64,000 nucleotides of DNA from Prevotellaceae bacterium (GCA_021772015.1 JAETNS010000009.1:145838-209837); one strand, 5' to 3'; positions 1 through 9,468 are shown, numbered from the stretch's first letter. Translations and numbers: made by a program. The notes: a model not told the origin generated them from the letters alone.

Positions 1-1250
1 TGGAGCTGACGCGCATATTTGCGGTCTTCGAGCATGCGTTTCGCATAATCGGTGATGACATCATCGGTCATGTTCATCATGCCATACTGCGCAAACTGAC
101 GCAGGGCGGTGCCTTTGGCAAAGTTGAGGAGATCTTCTTCAGTGACCTTTATATCCTGCTTTTCTGCGATCTTACCTTTGACAAGCTCCCACTTTATGGA
201 CGGAACCATCGTGTCAAACTCTGCGTCGGCCTTTTCGGGTGTAAGCTCCGGATTGCGGGCCACGAGCCATTTCTTGAGGAATTCAGCCGGAAGATCGAAA
301 TTGCCGAACTTCTCGACAAGCTCCTTCTGCACATCCATGTTGAACTTGTATGTGGAGTTGGGAGCAAGCTCACGAGCGATAAGGGCTTTGAGGCCATCGA
401 AATATTCCTCCTCCGATTTGATCTCCTGACCGGCGAATACTTCCTTGTAATATTCCTCCCCAAGTTCAGCGGGCTTGAGAACGATGATTTCGGAAATAGC
501 CATCTCGAAATCAGAGGTAAGACCTTCGACACGGGCTTTGTCAACATTGAGCATGGAAGCGAGAGCCACTTTGTTGTCACCCTCGGCCTTGGCGGGATTG
601 AAGACAACCTTGTCGCCGACTTTTTTGCCAAGGAACTTGGCGGCCTCATCCTTGTCCTGGAAATGCTGGGGTGAGACAATACCGGCGACCACCTGAATGG
701 CATCCTCGGATGTCATCACATTGCCATCAGCGTCAAGCTGCATGATAGCGCCCTTGACAAGGGCGGTCTCGTTGACCTCTTCGCCGGGGATCTGGGAGCC
801 GAAACGATTGCGGAGGGCTTTGTCCTGCTCCTCGATCATCTCTTTGGAGACTTCGATAGTGTAGAACGGCACCTTGATGTCCTTGTTGACCTCAACCTCA
901 AATTCCGGGGCGAGACCGACTTCATACTCAAATGAGTAATCCTTCTGTCTGAGATCGATTTCCTCGACTTTCTTCGGAAGGGGCTCACCAAGGATATCGA
1001 TTTTGTTTTCGCGGAGATATTCGATGACAGCCTTGAAGACCTCGTCGTTGAGCACATGGCTCTTTACGTCGCGGCCGAAAAGACGGCGGAGATGCTCGAT
1101 TGAAACGTGGCCTTTGCGGAATCCGGGGATCTGACGGGTACGGCCAAGTTCGCGGAGGTCAGTGTCGACCTTCTTTGCGTAGTCTGCTTCAACCACCTCG
1201 ACTTTGATGGTCGCGTCGAGGTTGTTGTTCTTTTCAAGTGTGACTTGCAT
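1..1250 (-). CDS. tig: Trigger factor, 3' end cut by window edge
   Basis: Ribosome-bound chaperone and peptidyl-prolyl isomerase that meets nascent chains at the exit tunnel. The reading frame opens with ATG at 1250 (MQVTLEKNNN) and stays open to base 1, giving about 416 residues; the family is usually 430-455 long, so only the last few tens of residues are missing. The N-terminal domain shows the ribosome-binding signature region as GFRKGHVS (family form GFRxGKxP), here with H-V-S in place of the usual K-x-P, as is common in Bacteroidetes. Lysine and glutamate-rich middle and C-terminal arms follow. It is monocistronic in view and divergent from ftsE. A TAATTTTG box on the minus strand 46 bp upstream is its likely promoter. 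Confidence 0.95.
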   Translation of the reverse strand, partial: MQVTLEKNNNLDATIKVEVVEADYAKKVDTDLRELGRTRQIPGFRKGHVSIEHLRRLFGRDVKSHVLNDEVFKAVIEYLRENKIDILGEPLPKKVEEIDLRQKDYSFEYEVGLAPEFEVEVNKDIKVPFYTIEVSKEMIEEQDKALRNRFGSQIPGEEVNETALVKGAIMQLDADGNVMTSEDAIQVVAGIVSPQHFQDKDEAAKFLGKKVGDKVVFNPAKAEGDNKVALASMLNVDKARVEGLTSDFEMAISEIIVLKPAELGEEYYKEVFAGQEIKSEEEYFDGLKALIARELAPNSTYKFNMDVQKELVEKFGNFDLPAEFLKKWLVARNPELTPEKADAEFDTMVPSIKWELVKGKIAEKQDIKVTEEDLLNFAKGTALRQFAQYGMMNMTDDVITDYAKRMLEDRKYARQL

Positions 1251-1295
1251 TTCTTGTGTTGGGCTTATATAATTTTTATATGATTTTTCAAACTG

Positions 1296-1303
1296 CAAAA
1301 TTA
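1296..1303 (-). promoter_or_regulatory. -7 box of tig promoter
   Basis: Plus-strand CAAAATTA reads TAATTTTG on the minus strand, an exact match to the Bacteroidetes -7 consensus TAnnTTTG. It would give a leader of about 40 nt before the tig ATG. Confidence 0.6.
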
Positions 1304-1399
1304 CACTGAAAAATTCGTCTCCACAATACCCCACGCCCCAAAAGTGTTAAAATATTGTTAATATTCATCGCCACCGCCGGGGTAATGTTTTATATGGTG

Positions 1400-1407
1400 T
1401 AATTTTG
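1400..1407 (+). promoter_or_regulatory. -7 box of ftsE promoter
   Basis: TAATTTTG matches TAnnTTTG exactly. It ends 21 bp before the ATG at 1429 and overlaps the in-frame TTG codon at 1405, which argues that 1429 and not 1405 is the true start. No clear TTTG lies 19-21 bp upstream. Confidence 0.6.
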
Positions 1408-1428
1408 CATCATACAATCACAGACAAA

Positions 1429-2103
1429 ATGAGCATACTGAAATATTCCGATGTCGAAATACTGAGAAAAGAACTTGTCGTGTTGAAACATGTGAGTTTT
1501 TCGCTCGAGGATGGGGAATTCGCCTATCTGATAGGTCGTGTCGGGAGCGGCAAATCGAGCCTGATGAAATCCATCTATGCAGAAATCCCCGTTTTCAACG
1601 GAGAGGCCGAGGTAATGGGCACACAGCTCACAGGCATACGCCGCAAGGATATCCCGATGTTACGGCGCAATATCGGGATAGTCTTCCAGGATTTCCAGCT
1701 GCTTACCGACCGTACTGTCTATGACAATCTCAAATTCGTGCTTGACGCGACAGGATGGCGAGACAGGATCGAGATCGACGACCGTATAGAGCAGGTATTG
1801 CGTCAGGTCGGCATGCAGAACAAAAGCTACAAGATGCCCCATGAGCTTTCCGGGGGTGAACAACAACGCATAGTGATAGCCCGCGCGTTGCTCAACAAAC
1901 CGAAACTTATTCTCGCGGACGAGCCGACAGGGAATCTCGACCCGGAGACGGGCCAGCAGATAGTTGACCACCTGCGGGAAATATCCCGTCAGGGAACTGC
2001 TGTGTTGATGGCCACCCACAACATGCAGCTTGTCGAACAATATCCCGCACGGGTATTGCGCTGCGAGGACAAAAAGCTCATCGTCGAAAACGAATCCAGA
2101 TAA
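1429..2103 (+). CDS. ftsE: Cell division ABC transporter ATP-binding protein FtsE
   Basis: ATPase half of the FtsEX complex, which controls peptidoglycan hydrolases at the septum. The 224-residue product has Walker [10 protein letters not shown] near residues 36-44, a Q-loop (VFQDFQLL), the signature LSGGEQQR and Walker [15 protein letters not shown] with the D-loop, then the switch histidine in MATHNM. The FtsE-type Walker A, with V-G-S before GKS, is typical of the family. No ftsX is adjacent; in Bacteroidetes the permease gene is often elsewhere. The aspartokinase gene starts 6 bp downstream, so the two are likely one transcript. The alternative TTG start at 1405 is disfavoured by the promoter. 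A lipoprotein-exporter (LolD-like) ATPase is the main alternative. Confidence 0.88.
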   Translation: MSILKYSDVEILRKELVVLKHVSFSLEDGEFAYLIGRVGSGKSSLMKSIYAEIPVFNGEAEVMGTQLTGIRRKDIPMLRRNIGIVFQDFQLLTDRTVYDNLKFVLDATGWRDRIEIDDRIEQVLRQVGMQNKSYKMPHELSGGEQQRIVIARALLNKPKLILADEPTGNLDPETGQQIVDHLREISRQGTAVLMATHNMQLVEQYPARVLRCEDKKLIVENESR

Positions 2104-2109
2104 CAACAT

Positions 2110-3441
2110 ATGAAAGTACTGAAATTCGGAGGGACCTCTGTCGGCACCGCCGACCGCATAAGAAATGTCGCGAACCTTATCACCGGCAGAGGACAGAACA
2201 TAGTGGTCCTTTCGGCAATGGCCGGGACGACAAACACCCTTGTGGAGATCTCCGATTACCTCTACAAACATAATGTAAACGGAGCCAAGGAGGTGATAAA
2301 CGACTTGGAGCGCAACTACAGACGCGTGGTGGCTCTGCTGTTCACACAGGTTGAGATCAGGATGGAAGCCGACGAGGAGGTCGAAGCGGTCTTCTCCCTG
2401 ATACGCTCACTGGCCCGCGACAGCTTCACTTCTTTTGAGGAGAAAGAGATACTGGCCCAAGGGGAACTGCTCTCCACAAAACTGATGCATCTGTATCTGC
2501 GCCAGTGCGGAGTGAATTCAGGCTTCCTTCCCGCATTGGAATACATGCGCACCGACAAAAACGGTGAGGCAGACATGGATTTCATCCGTGAGCGGCTTCA
2601 GGCATTGTTGGAGGAGAATCCTGATGCCGACCTGTATATCACCCAAGGATATATCTGCCGTAACGCTTACGGGGAAATCGACAACCTGCGCCGTGGAGGT
2701 TCCGACCTTACCGCCTCGCTGATCGGGGCGGCGCTTATGGCCAAAGAGATCGAAATCTGGACCGACATCGACGGAATGCACAACAATGACCCGCGCTTTG
2801 TCGAAGGCACTACCCCGGTTGCGGAGCTGCATTTCGACGAAGCGGCCGAGCTGGCTTATTTCGGGGCGAAGATCCTCCATCCGACATGCGTGCTGCCCGC
2901 CAAGGTGAACAATATCCCTGTCAGACTGCTAAACACAATGGAGCCATCAGCCAAGGGCACATTGATATACAATACCGAACTGTCGCAGGGGATAAAAGCC
3001 GTAGCCGCAAAAGATGACATAATCGCCATAAAGATACGCTCATCACGCATGATGCTCGCGTCAAGCTTCATGCATCGGGTATTTGAGATCTTCGACAATC
3101 ACAACCGTCCGATCGACATGATAGCCACAAGCGAAGTCGGAGTCTCGGTGACAATCGACAATCCCCTCAAGCTGGAACATATAGTCGATGAGCTGAAAGA
3201 GATCGGGACCGTCACTATCGACCGCGACATGGTGATAATATGCGTGGTCGGAGATCTTGAATGGCACAACAAGGGTTTCGAGGCAGAAGCTCTTGACGCG
3301 CTCCATGAAATCCCGGTCAGGATGATCTCTTATGGCGGCAGCAACTACAACATATCGTTCCTGGTCAGCAAAGAGGATAAAGTGGCAGCCTTACGCGCCC
3401 TCCAAGAACGGCTTTTCAACAACAAACAGCAAACAAGCTAA
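2110..3441 (+). CDS. lysC: Aspartate kinase (monofunctional)
   Basis: Phosphorylates L-aspartate at the head of lysine, threonine, methionine and diaminopimelate synthesis. The 443-residue protein begins with the diagnostic KFGGTSVG motif and carries the amino-acid kinase segments RGGSDLTASLIGAAL and IWTDIDGMHNNDPR (aspartate and ATP binding). Tandem ACT domains fill the C-terminal third (segments around IDMIATSEVGVSVTID and VRMISYGGSNYNISFLV), so feedback control by lysine or threonine is expected. No homoserine dehydrogenase is fused; full length would be about 810 residues for a ThrA fusion. Downstream of ftsE by 6 bp and upstream of an aldose epimerase. The assignment as aspartokinase is firm; the symbol lysC rather than another isoenzyme name is a convention. 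Confidence 0.93.
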   Translation: MKVLKFGGTSVGTADRIRNVANLITGRGQNIVVLSAMAGTTNTLVEISDYLYKHNVNGAKEVINDLERNYRRVVALLFTQVEIRMEADEEVEAVFSLIRSLARDSFTSFEEKEILAQGELLSTKLMHLYLRQCGVNSGFLPALEYMRTDKNGEADMDFIRERLQALLEENPDADLYITQGYICRNAYGEIDNLRRGGSDLTASLIGAALMAKEIEIWTDIDGMHNNDPRFVEGTTPVAELHFDEAAELAYFGAKILHPTCVLPAKVNNIPVRLLNTMEPSAKGTLIYNTELSQGIKAVAAKDDIIAIKIRSSRMMLASSFMHRVFEIFDNHNRPIDMIATSEVGVSVTIDNPLKLEHIVDELKEIGTVTIDRDMVIICVVGDLEWHNKGFEAEALDALHEIPVRMISYGGSNYNISFLVSKEDKVAALRALQERLFNNKQQTS

Positions 3442-3483
3442 AGAATCATCTTGTTAAACAAATCTCGATTAAAATACTTTCCC

Positions 3484-4569
3484 ATGAAAACTACCAAGGA
3501 AACTTTCTCCACCCCAATAGGCGAAGCCACATATTTCACACTGACAAACAACCGTGGAAGCCAGGTCATACTCTCTTCATTAGGAGCAGGAATCGTCGGG
3601 ATCAGTATCCCCGACCGTAATGGTAAACTCGCCGATGTGGTTATAGGCTATCCTGAGGCTTCTTCATACCTCGCTGACGGTCCTTGCGCAGGAAAGACCC
3701 CGGGGCGCTATGCCAACCGTATCGCCAACGGGCGTTTTTGCCTTGAAGGAAAAACCTACGAACTTCCTGTCAACAACGGCCCGAACCACCTTCACGGGGG
3801 CCCGGACGGATATCAGAACCGCATATGGCATGCGCAGGAGGTTGCTCCCGGCAAAATACGCTTCTCAATCGACAGTCTTGACGGAGATGCCGGATATCCG
3901 GGGAACATCAAGGCAAATGTCACGTATACCTGGGACGACAATGACAACCTGACCATCGAGTATGACGCGACATCTGAAGCGCCTACCGTGATAAATCTCA
4001 CCAACCACAGCTATTTCAATCTCGCCGGACATGGCGCGGGAGCTGTCAAGGCGATGAACCAGCAGCTGAAGCTCAACTGCTCGCGTTGGCTTCCGACCGA
4101 TGACACATTGGTCCCGACAGGCGAGACCGCTTCCGTCGAGAATACACCTATGGATTTCCGGACATCCCGCAAAGTCGGCGAATCAATCTTCAAAGCCGGA
4201 GAGATACCTTCTACAGAAACCCTCATAACTGATTTCGATGCCATCCGTTTCGGGAAAGGTTATGACAACTGTTGGCTGTCAGACAAATTTGACGGCAATG
4301 TCAATGTGATCGCCACTCTTGAAGATCCCGAAAGCGGACGTAAGCTGACTGTGGCCACCGACCAGCCGGCAGTCCAGATTTACGGCGGGAACTGGGTATC
4401 AGGATGTCCCGCAGGGAAAGAAGGCGTGGAATATACCGACTATTGCGCTGTCGCTATTGAATGCCAGGGCTGCCCCGATGCTCCCAACAAGCCCGGATTT
4501 CCCTCACAGCTTCTATCCCCGGCACTCCCCTATCATCGTGTAATCCGCTTCTCATTCACAGTTGATTGA
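3484..4569 (+). CDS. galM: Aldose 1-epimerase (mutarotase)
   Basis: Interconverts alpha and beta anomers of galactose and related sugars; cytoplasmic, with no signal peptide. I chose the ATG at 3484 (MKTTKETFSTPIG), giving 361 residues, over an upstream TTG at 3451. Family motifs visible are PGRYANRIANGRF (sugar contact Asn-Arg), NGPNHLHGG with a catalytic histidine, TNHSYFNLAG with the second histidine, YDNCWLSD, and the C-terminal ECQGCPDAPN region with the catalytic glutamate. It is the last gene before a bidirectional hairpin and is 42 bp from the aspartokinase, so co-transcription is possible but not certain. Confidence 0.93.
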   Translation: MKTTKETFSTPIGEATYFTLTNNRGSQVILSSLGAGIVGISIPDRNGKLADVVIGYPEASSYLADGPCAGKTPGRYANRIANGRFCLEGKTYELPVNNGPNHLHGGPDGYQNRIWHAQEVAPGKIRFSIDSLDGDAGYPGNIKANVTYTWDDNDNLTIEYDATSEAPTVINLTNHSYFNLAGHGAGAVKAMNQQLKLNCSRWLPTDDTLVPTGETASVENTPMDFRTSRKVGESIFKAGEIPSTETLITDFDAIRFGKGYDNCWLSDKFDGNVNVIATLEDPESGRKLTVATDQPAVQIYGGNWVSGCPAGKEGVEYTDYCAVAIECQGCPDAPNKPGFPSQLLSPALPYHRVIRFSFTVD

Positions 4570-4584
4570 TCAATAAAAACATCA

Positions 4585-4627
4585 ACAGGAATCCCCATTG
4601 TCGCATAACGACAATGGGGATTCCTGT
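4585..4627. terminator. Bidirectional hairpin terminator galM / uvrA
   Basis: A perfect 19-bp stem (arms 4585-4603 and 4609-4627) with loop CATAA lies between two convergent genes. There is no long U-tract on either strand, so it may act as a generic 3' stabiliser as well as a terminator. Confidence 0.75.
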
Positions 4628-4641
4628 ATCATGGGATAACG

Positions 4642-7524
4642 CTATGAGTGCTTGCGAGGCTCTAATTTAAGTTCCTGCCGGAGATAAGAGGAGGTAGGTG
4701 AATCTGTGGCGGCCACCTCTTCGGGAGTACCGGTAGTGATGATCATTCCTCCGTTGCGCCCTCCACCGGGCCCCATGTCAACGACATGGTCGGCCACTTT
4801 CACGATATCAAGGTTATGCTCTATCACCAAAACAGTGTTTCCTCTGTCTACAAGCCTGTTAAGCACATTCAGGAGCGTGTTTATATCCTCGAAATGAAGC
4901 CCGGTGGTAGGTTCGTCAAGAATGAAAAGCGTACGCCCCGTGTCACGCTTGGCAAGCTCCGTCGCGAGTTTTACCCTCTGGTTCTCCCCTCCGGAAAGTG
5001 TGGATGAGGGTTGCCCGAGCTTGATGTATCCCAGTCCGACATCCTGAAGCACTTTTATTTTTTTCAGGATAGAAGGCTGGAATTCAAAAAACTCCACCGC
5101 CTGATTGATTGTCATGTCAAGGACATCGGCGATTGACTTGCCTTTGAATCTTACCTCCAGAGTCTCCCGGTTGTAACGCCGTCCGCCACATTCCTCGCAT
5201 GGGACAAGGACATCCGGAAGAAAATTCATCTCTATTGTCTTGTAACCATTTCCTTTACATGCCTCACACCGCCCACCGGCGACATTGAAAGAAAACCTCC
5301 CGGGTTTATACCCCCTGATTTTCGCTTCGGGAAGTCCGACAAAAAGGTTACGGATATCCGAGAACACACCCGTGTATGTCGCGGGATTGGAACGCGGCGT
5401 ACGTCCCAGCGGAGTCTGGTCGACAGTCACGACCTTGTCGATATTCTCCATTCCCTCGATTTCCCGATAAGGCAACGGAGCCTGGGAGGACCGATAGAAT
5501 TTCTGGGAAAGGATTGGCTGCAACGTCCCGTTCACCAACGATGATTTTCCGCTGCCTGATACTCCGCATACGCAAGTGAGCGTTCCCAATGGCAACGTAA
5601 AATCGATATTTCTAAGATTATGCCCGGTACATCCCAAGAGACGCAATGTTTTTCCGTTTCCGGCACGCCGTGCAGCCGGGACAGAGATCTCACGTTCGCC
5701 GTTGAGATATCCGGCCGTAAGAGTATCTGTCTTCAACATCTCGGCAGGAGTTCCGGCAAACACTACTTTTCCACCTTTGCGACCCGCTTTCGGACCGATG
5801 TCAACGACATAATCCGCCTCAAGCATCATGTCCTTGTCATGTTCGACCACGATGATCGAGTTGCGGGCATCACGCAGTCGTTTCAACGAACTGATAAGCC
5901 GATGGTTGTCTCGCTGATGGAGACCGATGGAAGGCTCATCAAGGATATATAAAACATTGACAAGCTCCGAGCCAAGCTGTGTGGCCAATCTGATACGCTG
6001 GCTTTCGCCACCCGACAAGGTCGCTGAAGCGCGGTTGAGTGACAAATATCCCAACCCGACATCAACGAGGAAACTCAGCCTCGAGCGGATCTCCTTTATT
6101 ATCTCGGCGGCAATTACCTTCTGACGCGGGTCAAGACGCTCCTCGACCGTCTCAGCCCATTCGAGCAGTTCCGATATGTCAAGACGTGACAACTCCGCTA
6201 TGTTCTTGCCGTCTATGAAAAAATGCAACGCTTCTCGGTTAAGACGGTCCCCATTGCATTCGGGACAACATTTACGGGAAAAAAACTGACCGCTCCAGCG
6301 TTGGGCGGCGGAAGTGGCATCTTCCCCCTGTTGCATCTCGATGTATTTCAGAAGACCGTCATAACTCAGGAAATAATTGGCTATGGAGCTACCTTCCGAA
6401 CGGACGTTCAGACGTTCGTCCGTACCGTTAAGTATCTCCTCCAAAGCCTCTTGAGGCAGATCCTTGATAGGAGTCTTCAATGTAGCGCCATGTTTCTCGC
6501 ATATCGCCTGTACCTGCCAGAATATGGTTGTGTTCTGGTATTTCCCCAATGGAGCTATCCCTCCGGCATGTATCGATATCGAGTCATCAGGAATCACCTT
6601 GTCACGGTCGATTATGTTGACCGTGCCGAGTCCTTTGCAACAACGGCACGCTCCAAGGGGAGAATTGAAAGAAAAATTGTGTGGGGCAGGCTCACGGTAT
6701 GATATCCCGCTGACAGGATCCATCAGCGATTGGGAATAATGACGGGCGTAGCCGGATTCGAGATCATGGACCATCATCTGACGCTCACCCAGTTTCAAGG
6801 TCTTGACCACCGAGTCAAGCAATCTGCGCTCATCTTTGGCCGAAACCTTCAGCTTGTCAACAACCAGTTCGACGGAGTGGTTACGATAACGATCCAGCCT
6901 CATGCCCTGGGAAAGTTCCATTATCTCACCATCGACACGGACAGTGAGATACCCCTTTTTCATCAGATTCTCGAACAGCTCTTTGTAATGCCCCTTTCGG
7001 TTATGAATCAAAGGAGCAAGAAGATAGATCTTCCTGCCGTCATACTCCTCAAGAATAAGCGACACTATTTTTTCCGGGGAATATTTGACCATAGGCTCGC
7101 CTGACACATAGCTCCGGGCCTCGCCGGCCCGGGCAAACAACAGACGCAGGTAATCATAAACCTCGGTGGTCGTCCCGATAGTACTGCGGGGATTGCGGTT
7201 TATAGTCTTCTGCTCAATGGCAATGACGGGGGAAAGCCCTGATATTTTATCGACATCAGGCCGCTCCATGTTTCCGAGCATATTGCGGGCATAAGAAGAA
7301 AAGGTCTCTATATAACGGCGTTGTCCTTCAGCGAAAATCGTGTCGAACGCGAGGGACGACTTTCCCGAGCCGCTAAGACCGGTAATGACCGTCAGAGTGC
7401 CGTGAGGAATCTCTACGTCTATGTTTTTAAGATTGTTTACCCTCGCTCCGACCACCGACAGGTTGCCGGGCAAGCGTCTTGCAGGAGAAAATTTTATGTC
7501 GTGTGATATATCTGTTTTACTCAT
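4642..7524 (-). CDS. uvrA: UvrABC excinuclease subunit A
   Basis: DNA damage sensor of nucleotide excision repair, working with UvrB. The 960-residue product has two ABC ATPase halves: Walker A GLSGSGKSSLAFD near residue 50 and GVSGSGKSSLVNG near residue 640, each with a signature (LSGGESQRIRLATQLG; LSGGENQRVKLATELA) and Walker B (LYILDEPSIGLH; LFILDEPTTGLH). The C-terminal zinc module is intact (CEACKGNG ... CEECGGRRYN). The N-terminal zinc module is incomplete: only the CRCCKGLG pair is present, while the first pair is replaced by MDPVSG. Its ATG shares one base with the stop codon of the upstream T9SS-B gene (TAATG), suggesting translational coupling. Bacteroidetes often have two uvrA genes; which one this is cannot be told here. 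Confidence 0.96.
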   Translation of the reverse strand: MSKTDISHDIKFSPARRLPGNLSVVGARVNNLKNIDVEIPHGTLTVITGLSGSGKSSLAFDTIFAEGQRRYIETFSSYARNMLGNMERPDVDKISGLSPVIAIEQKTINRNPRSTIGTTTEVYDYLRLLFARAGEARSYVSGEPMVKYSPEKIVSLILEEYDGRKIYLLAPLIHNRKGHYKELFENLMKKGYLTVRVDGEIMELSQGMRLDRYRNHSVELVVDKLKVSAKDERRLLDSVVKTLKLGERQMMVHDLESGYARHYSQSLMDPVSGISYREPAPHNFSFNSPLGACRCCKGLGTVNIIDRDKVIPDDSISIHAGGIAPLGKYQNTTIFWQVQAICEKHGATLKTPIKDLPQEALEEILNGTDERLNVRSEGSSIANYFLSYDGLLKYIEMQQGEDATSAAQRWSGQFFSRKCCPECNGDRLNREALHFFIDGKNIAELSRLDISELLEWAETVEERLDPRQKVIAAEIIKEIRSRLSFLVDVGLGYLSLNRASATLSGGESQRIRLATQLGSELVNVLYILDEPSIGLHQRDNHRLISSLKRLRDARNSIIVVEHDKDMMLEADYVVDIGPKAGRKGGKVVFAGTPAEMLKTDTLTAGYLNGEREISVPAARRAGNGKTLRLLGCTGHNLRNIDFTLPLGTLTCVCGVSGSGKSSLVNGTLQPILSQKFYRSSQAPLPYREIEGMENIDKVVTVDQTPLGRTPRSNPATYTGVFSDIRNLFVGLPEAKIRGYKPGRFSFNVAGGRCEACKGNGYKTIEMNFLPDVLVPCEECGGRRYNRETLEVRFKGKSIADVLDMTINQAVEFFEFQPSILKKIKVLQDVGLGYIKLGQPSSTLSGGENQRVKLATELAKRDTGRTLFILDEPTTGLHFEDINTLLNVLNRLVDRGNTVLVIEHNLDIVKVADHVVDMGPGGGRNGGMIITTGTPEEVAATDSPTSSYLRQELKLEPRKHS

Positions 7525-8864
7525 TATTGTTGATATCCCTTGTTGTAATTGGCGTGGATGATATTGATGTCACCCGAAAGCTTGTAATGCTTGCCGTCAG
7601 CCCCTTCGGCCTGAATGACATAGTAAAACACCCCCGACTTGACAAGTTTGCCATTATGACGGCCATCCCAGCCTTGAGAAGGATCGGTAAGATGGGCAAC
7701 CTCTACCCCCCATCGGTTGAAAATATGGCAATCGAAACTGATTATGGATTTGTAGGAGACTTTCCATTCGTCATTGCTTCCCTCCGATGAGCCGGGGGAG
7801 AACGCATTGGGGCATTCGAGCTTCGACTCGCCGATATTGACGGTATATGTCTCGGAGATCCAGTCACAATGTCCGGAGGCATCGCCGGCCACAAAACGGG
7901 CGTAGACAGTGCCGTATTCATTGAACACACGGCTTGTCTCCGTTGCGTTGACTCTAATGTCTATCAGATCAAACTGCGGATCGGCCGAAAACTGCCATTC
8001 GTGATAAATGGCTGCGTCTGTGACTATCGCCGAGAATGTGATCTCCACCGGAGCTGAACCACCCAATGTCGCCGGGGCACCACCATCGTTGTTCTTCTGC
8101 TCATTGTCTATCGACCGGGAGGTCTGGACTGCAGAAGTCACGGCTTCCACCGCTATCGGCTCGAAAGTCGGGCTGGCTATTGTCTTTCCTGTTCCCCAAG
8201 TGATCTGGAATCTGTCGCCTGTCAGCAGGAAATCCGTCTGACAAAGAGGAGAAGAAACATGTATTTCATTTGACAGATATTCAAGATCCTGCGTATAAAT
8301 CGTTTGCTCGTAGACATTTCGGTCAGCATTGAACACGAGGGTGGTGTATTCCAATAAAAGGCCACGCGAAAGGGTGCGGGGGACACCGTTGATTGTATAA
8401 TACACGATTCGATCCGCCTTCCCCGAAAACAATAACGCGGCTGACAGGCAGTCTTGCTCCGGCGCGATAGAGAGGTCTCCAAGCACACACCGGTGGTTTG
8501 AATAGTTTACTATCCAGTAGCATTTGCGCGAAGTCCCTTCCTCTATCATATATCCCATGTCATCAGCGGTCAGAATAATGGAGCTGACATTTCCTGACCT
8601 TACAGAAGGTACCTCCTCCGCATATCCTCCCCCCAGTGAACTGAACTTCATCCACCTTACCGGGACTGAAGCCGACGCTGCTGTGTAACTGGCCGTCACC
8701 CCTTGTGATCGGTCAAGAACATATATCATCGACAATCCTGATGAAGCGTCAGGAGTTTCCGTGACTGCCGGAAGCGTGTTGCCTGAAAAACTCAACTGGG
8801 CCTTGCAATGCAACACCGCGCCAGCCAACATCAATATGAAATACAGTAATGGCCTAAGTCTCAT
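7524..8864 (-). CDS. Secreted protein with T9SS type B (CHU_C) sorting domain
   Basis: A 446-residue exported protein with a Sec signal peptide at the start (MRLRPLLYFILMLAG...CKA/Q). The last ~90 residues form the gliding-motility-type C-terminal domain: CPNAFSPGSSEGSNDEWKV, then IFNRWG, WDGRHNG, SGVFYYVI and a final Ile-His stretch, which is the hallmark of T9SS type B cargo (TIGR04131-like). The middle shows Ig- or PKD-like beta repeats (e.g. AIYHEWQFSADPQF) and no catalytic motif that I recognise. It is probably translocated by the type IX system and left at the surface or released. It is upstream of uvrA and shares a base with it. Promoter box at 8888-8895. The function beyond secretion is unknown. 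Confidence 0.85.
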   Translation of the reverse strand: MRLRPLLYFILMLAGAVLHCKAQLSFSGNTLPAVTETPDASSGLSMIYVLDRSQGVTASYTAASASVPVRWMKFSSLGGGYAEEVPSVRSGNVSSIILTADDMGYMIEEGTSRKCYWIVNYSNHRCVLGDLSIAPEQDCLSAALLFSGKADRIVYYTINGVPRTLSRGLLLEYTTLVFNADRNVYEQTIYTQDLEYLSNEIHVSSPLCQTDFLLTGDRFQITWGTGKTIASPTFEPIAVEAVTSAVQTSRSIDNEQKNNDGGAPATLGGSAPVEITFSAIVTDAAIYHEWQFSADPQFDLIDIRVNATETSRVFNEYGTVYARFVAGDASGHCDWISETYTVNIGESKLECPNAFSPGSSEGSNDEWKVSYKSIISFDCHIFNRWGVEVAHLTDPSQGWDGRHNGKLVKSGVFYYVIQAEGADGKHYKLSGDINIIHANYNKGYQQ

Positions 8865-8887
8865 CGTCTGGGAGGTTTGTCAACTTG

Positions 8888-8895
8888 CAAAGTTA
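8888..8895 (-). promoter_or_regulatory. -7 box for T9SS-B gene and uvrA
   Basis: Reads TAACTTTG on the minus strand, 23 bp from the ATG at 8864. A near-match to the -33 element (CTTG on the minus strand, plus-strand CAAG at 8916-8919) sits 20 bp upstream of the box. Confidence 0.65.
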
Positions 8896-9015
8896 CAAAA
8901 AATCCACCGTCGCGACAAGACTATATTAACCGGCCTCACTTAAAATTTGCAAAAACCACAGTAACACGACTCCTGTTGCGCGTCCCGTAACCTCAGTGAT
9001 ATGACATCGCATCGA

Positions 9016-9468
9016 TCACTCCTTCAGACGTGAATCTATTATTATTGTGACAGGACCATCATTAACGAGACCGACCTTCATGTCAGCACCAAAAACACCC
9101 CTACCGACCGGTTTCCCGGTCAAGACTTCCAATTTACGGCAAAAAGCCTCATATATCGGGACTGCCAGATCCGGCCCGGCAGCCCTAATGTAGCTCGGAC
9201 GGTTGCCTTTTCTGGTACCGGCAACAAGCGTGAACTGGCTTACCGCAAGTATCCTCCCATCCACTGCCGATATGTCAAGATTCATCACCCCATTTTCATC
9301 CCCGAAGATCCTTAGACCGGCAATCTTTCCGGCGAGCCAATCCATTTCCGCCTCCGAGTCTCCAGACTCCACACAGACAAGCACCAACAGGCCTTTGCCT
9401 ATGGCACTTATCTCCTCCCCTCCGACTTCAACGGAGGCACGGGCTACCCGCTGTACCACCGCCCTCAT
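9016..9468 (-). CDS. dtd: D-aminoacyl-tRNA deacylase
   Basis: Hydrolyses D-aminoacyl esters (and mischarged glycine) from tRNA, a translation proofreading step. The 150-residue length fits the family. It starts MRAVVQRV and contains the two signature stretches: ILAVSQFTLVA, with the SQFTL active-site loop, and the C-terminal NDGPVTIIID, corresponding to the NxGPVT motif. It overlaps the upstream flavodiiron gene by 4 bp (ATGA), so the two are probably translated together. The family usually has Asn-Ser-Gly-Pro or Asn-Asp-Gly-Pro in the second motif, so this protein looks active. Confidence 0.94.
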   Translation of the reverse strand: MRAVVQRVARASVEVGGEEISAIGKGLLVLVCVESGDSEAEMDWLAGKIAGLRIFGDENGVMNLDISAVDGRILAVSQFTLVAGTRKGNRPSYIRAAGPDLAVPIYEAFCRKLEVLTGKPVGRGVFGADMKVGLVNDGPVTIIIDSRLKE

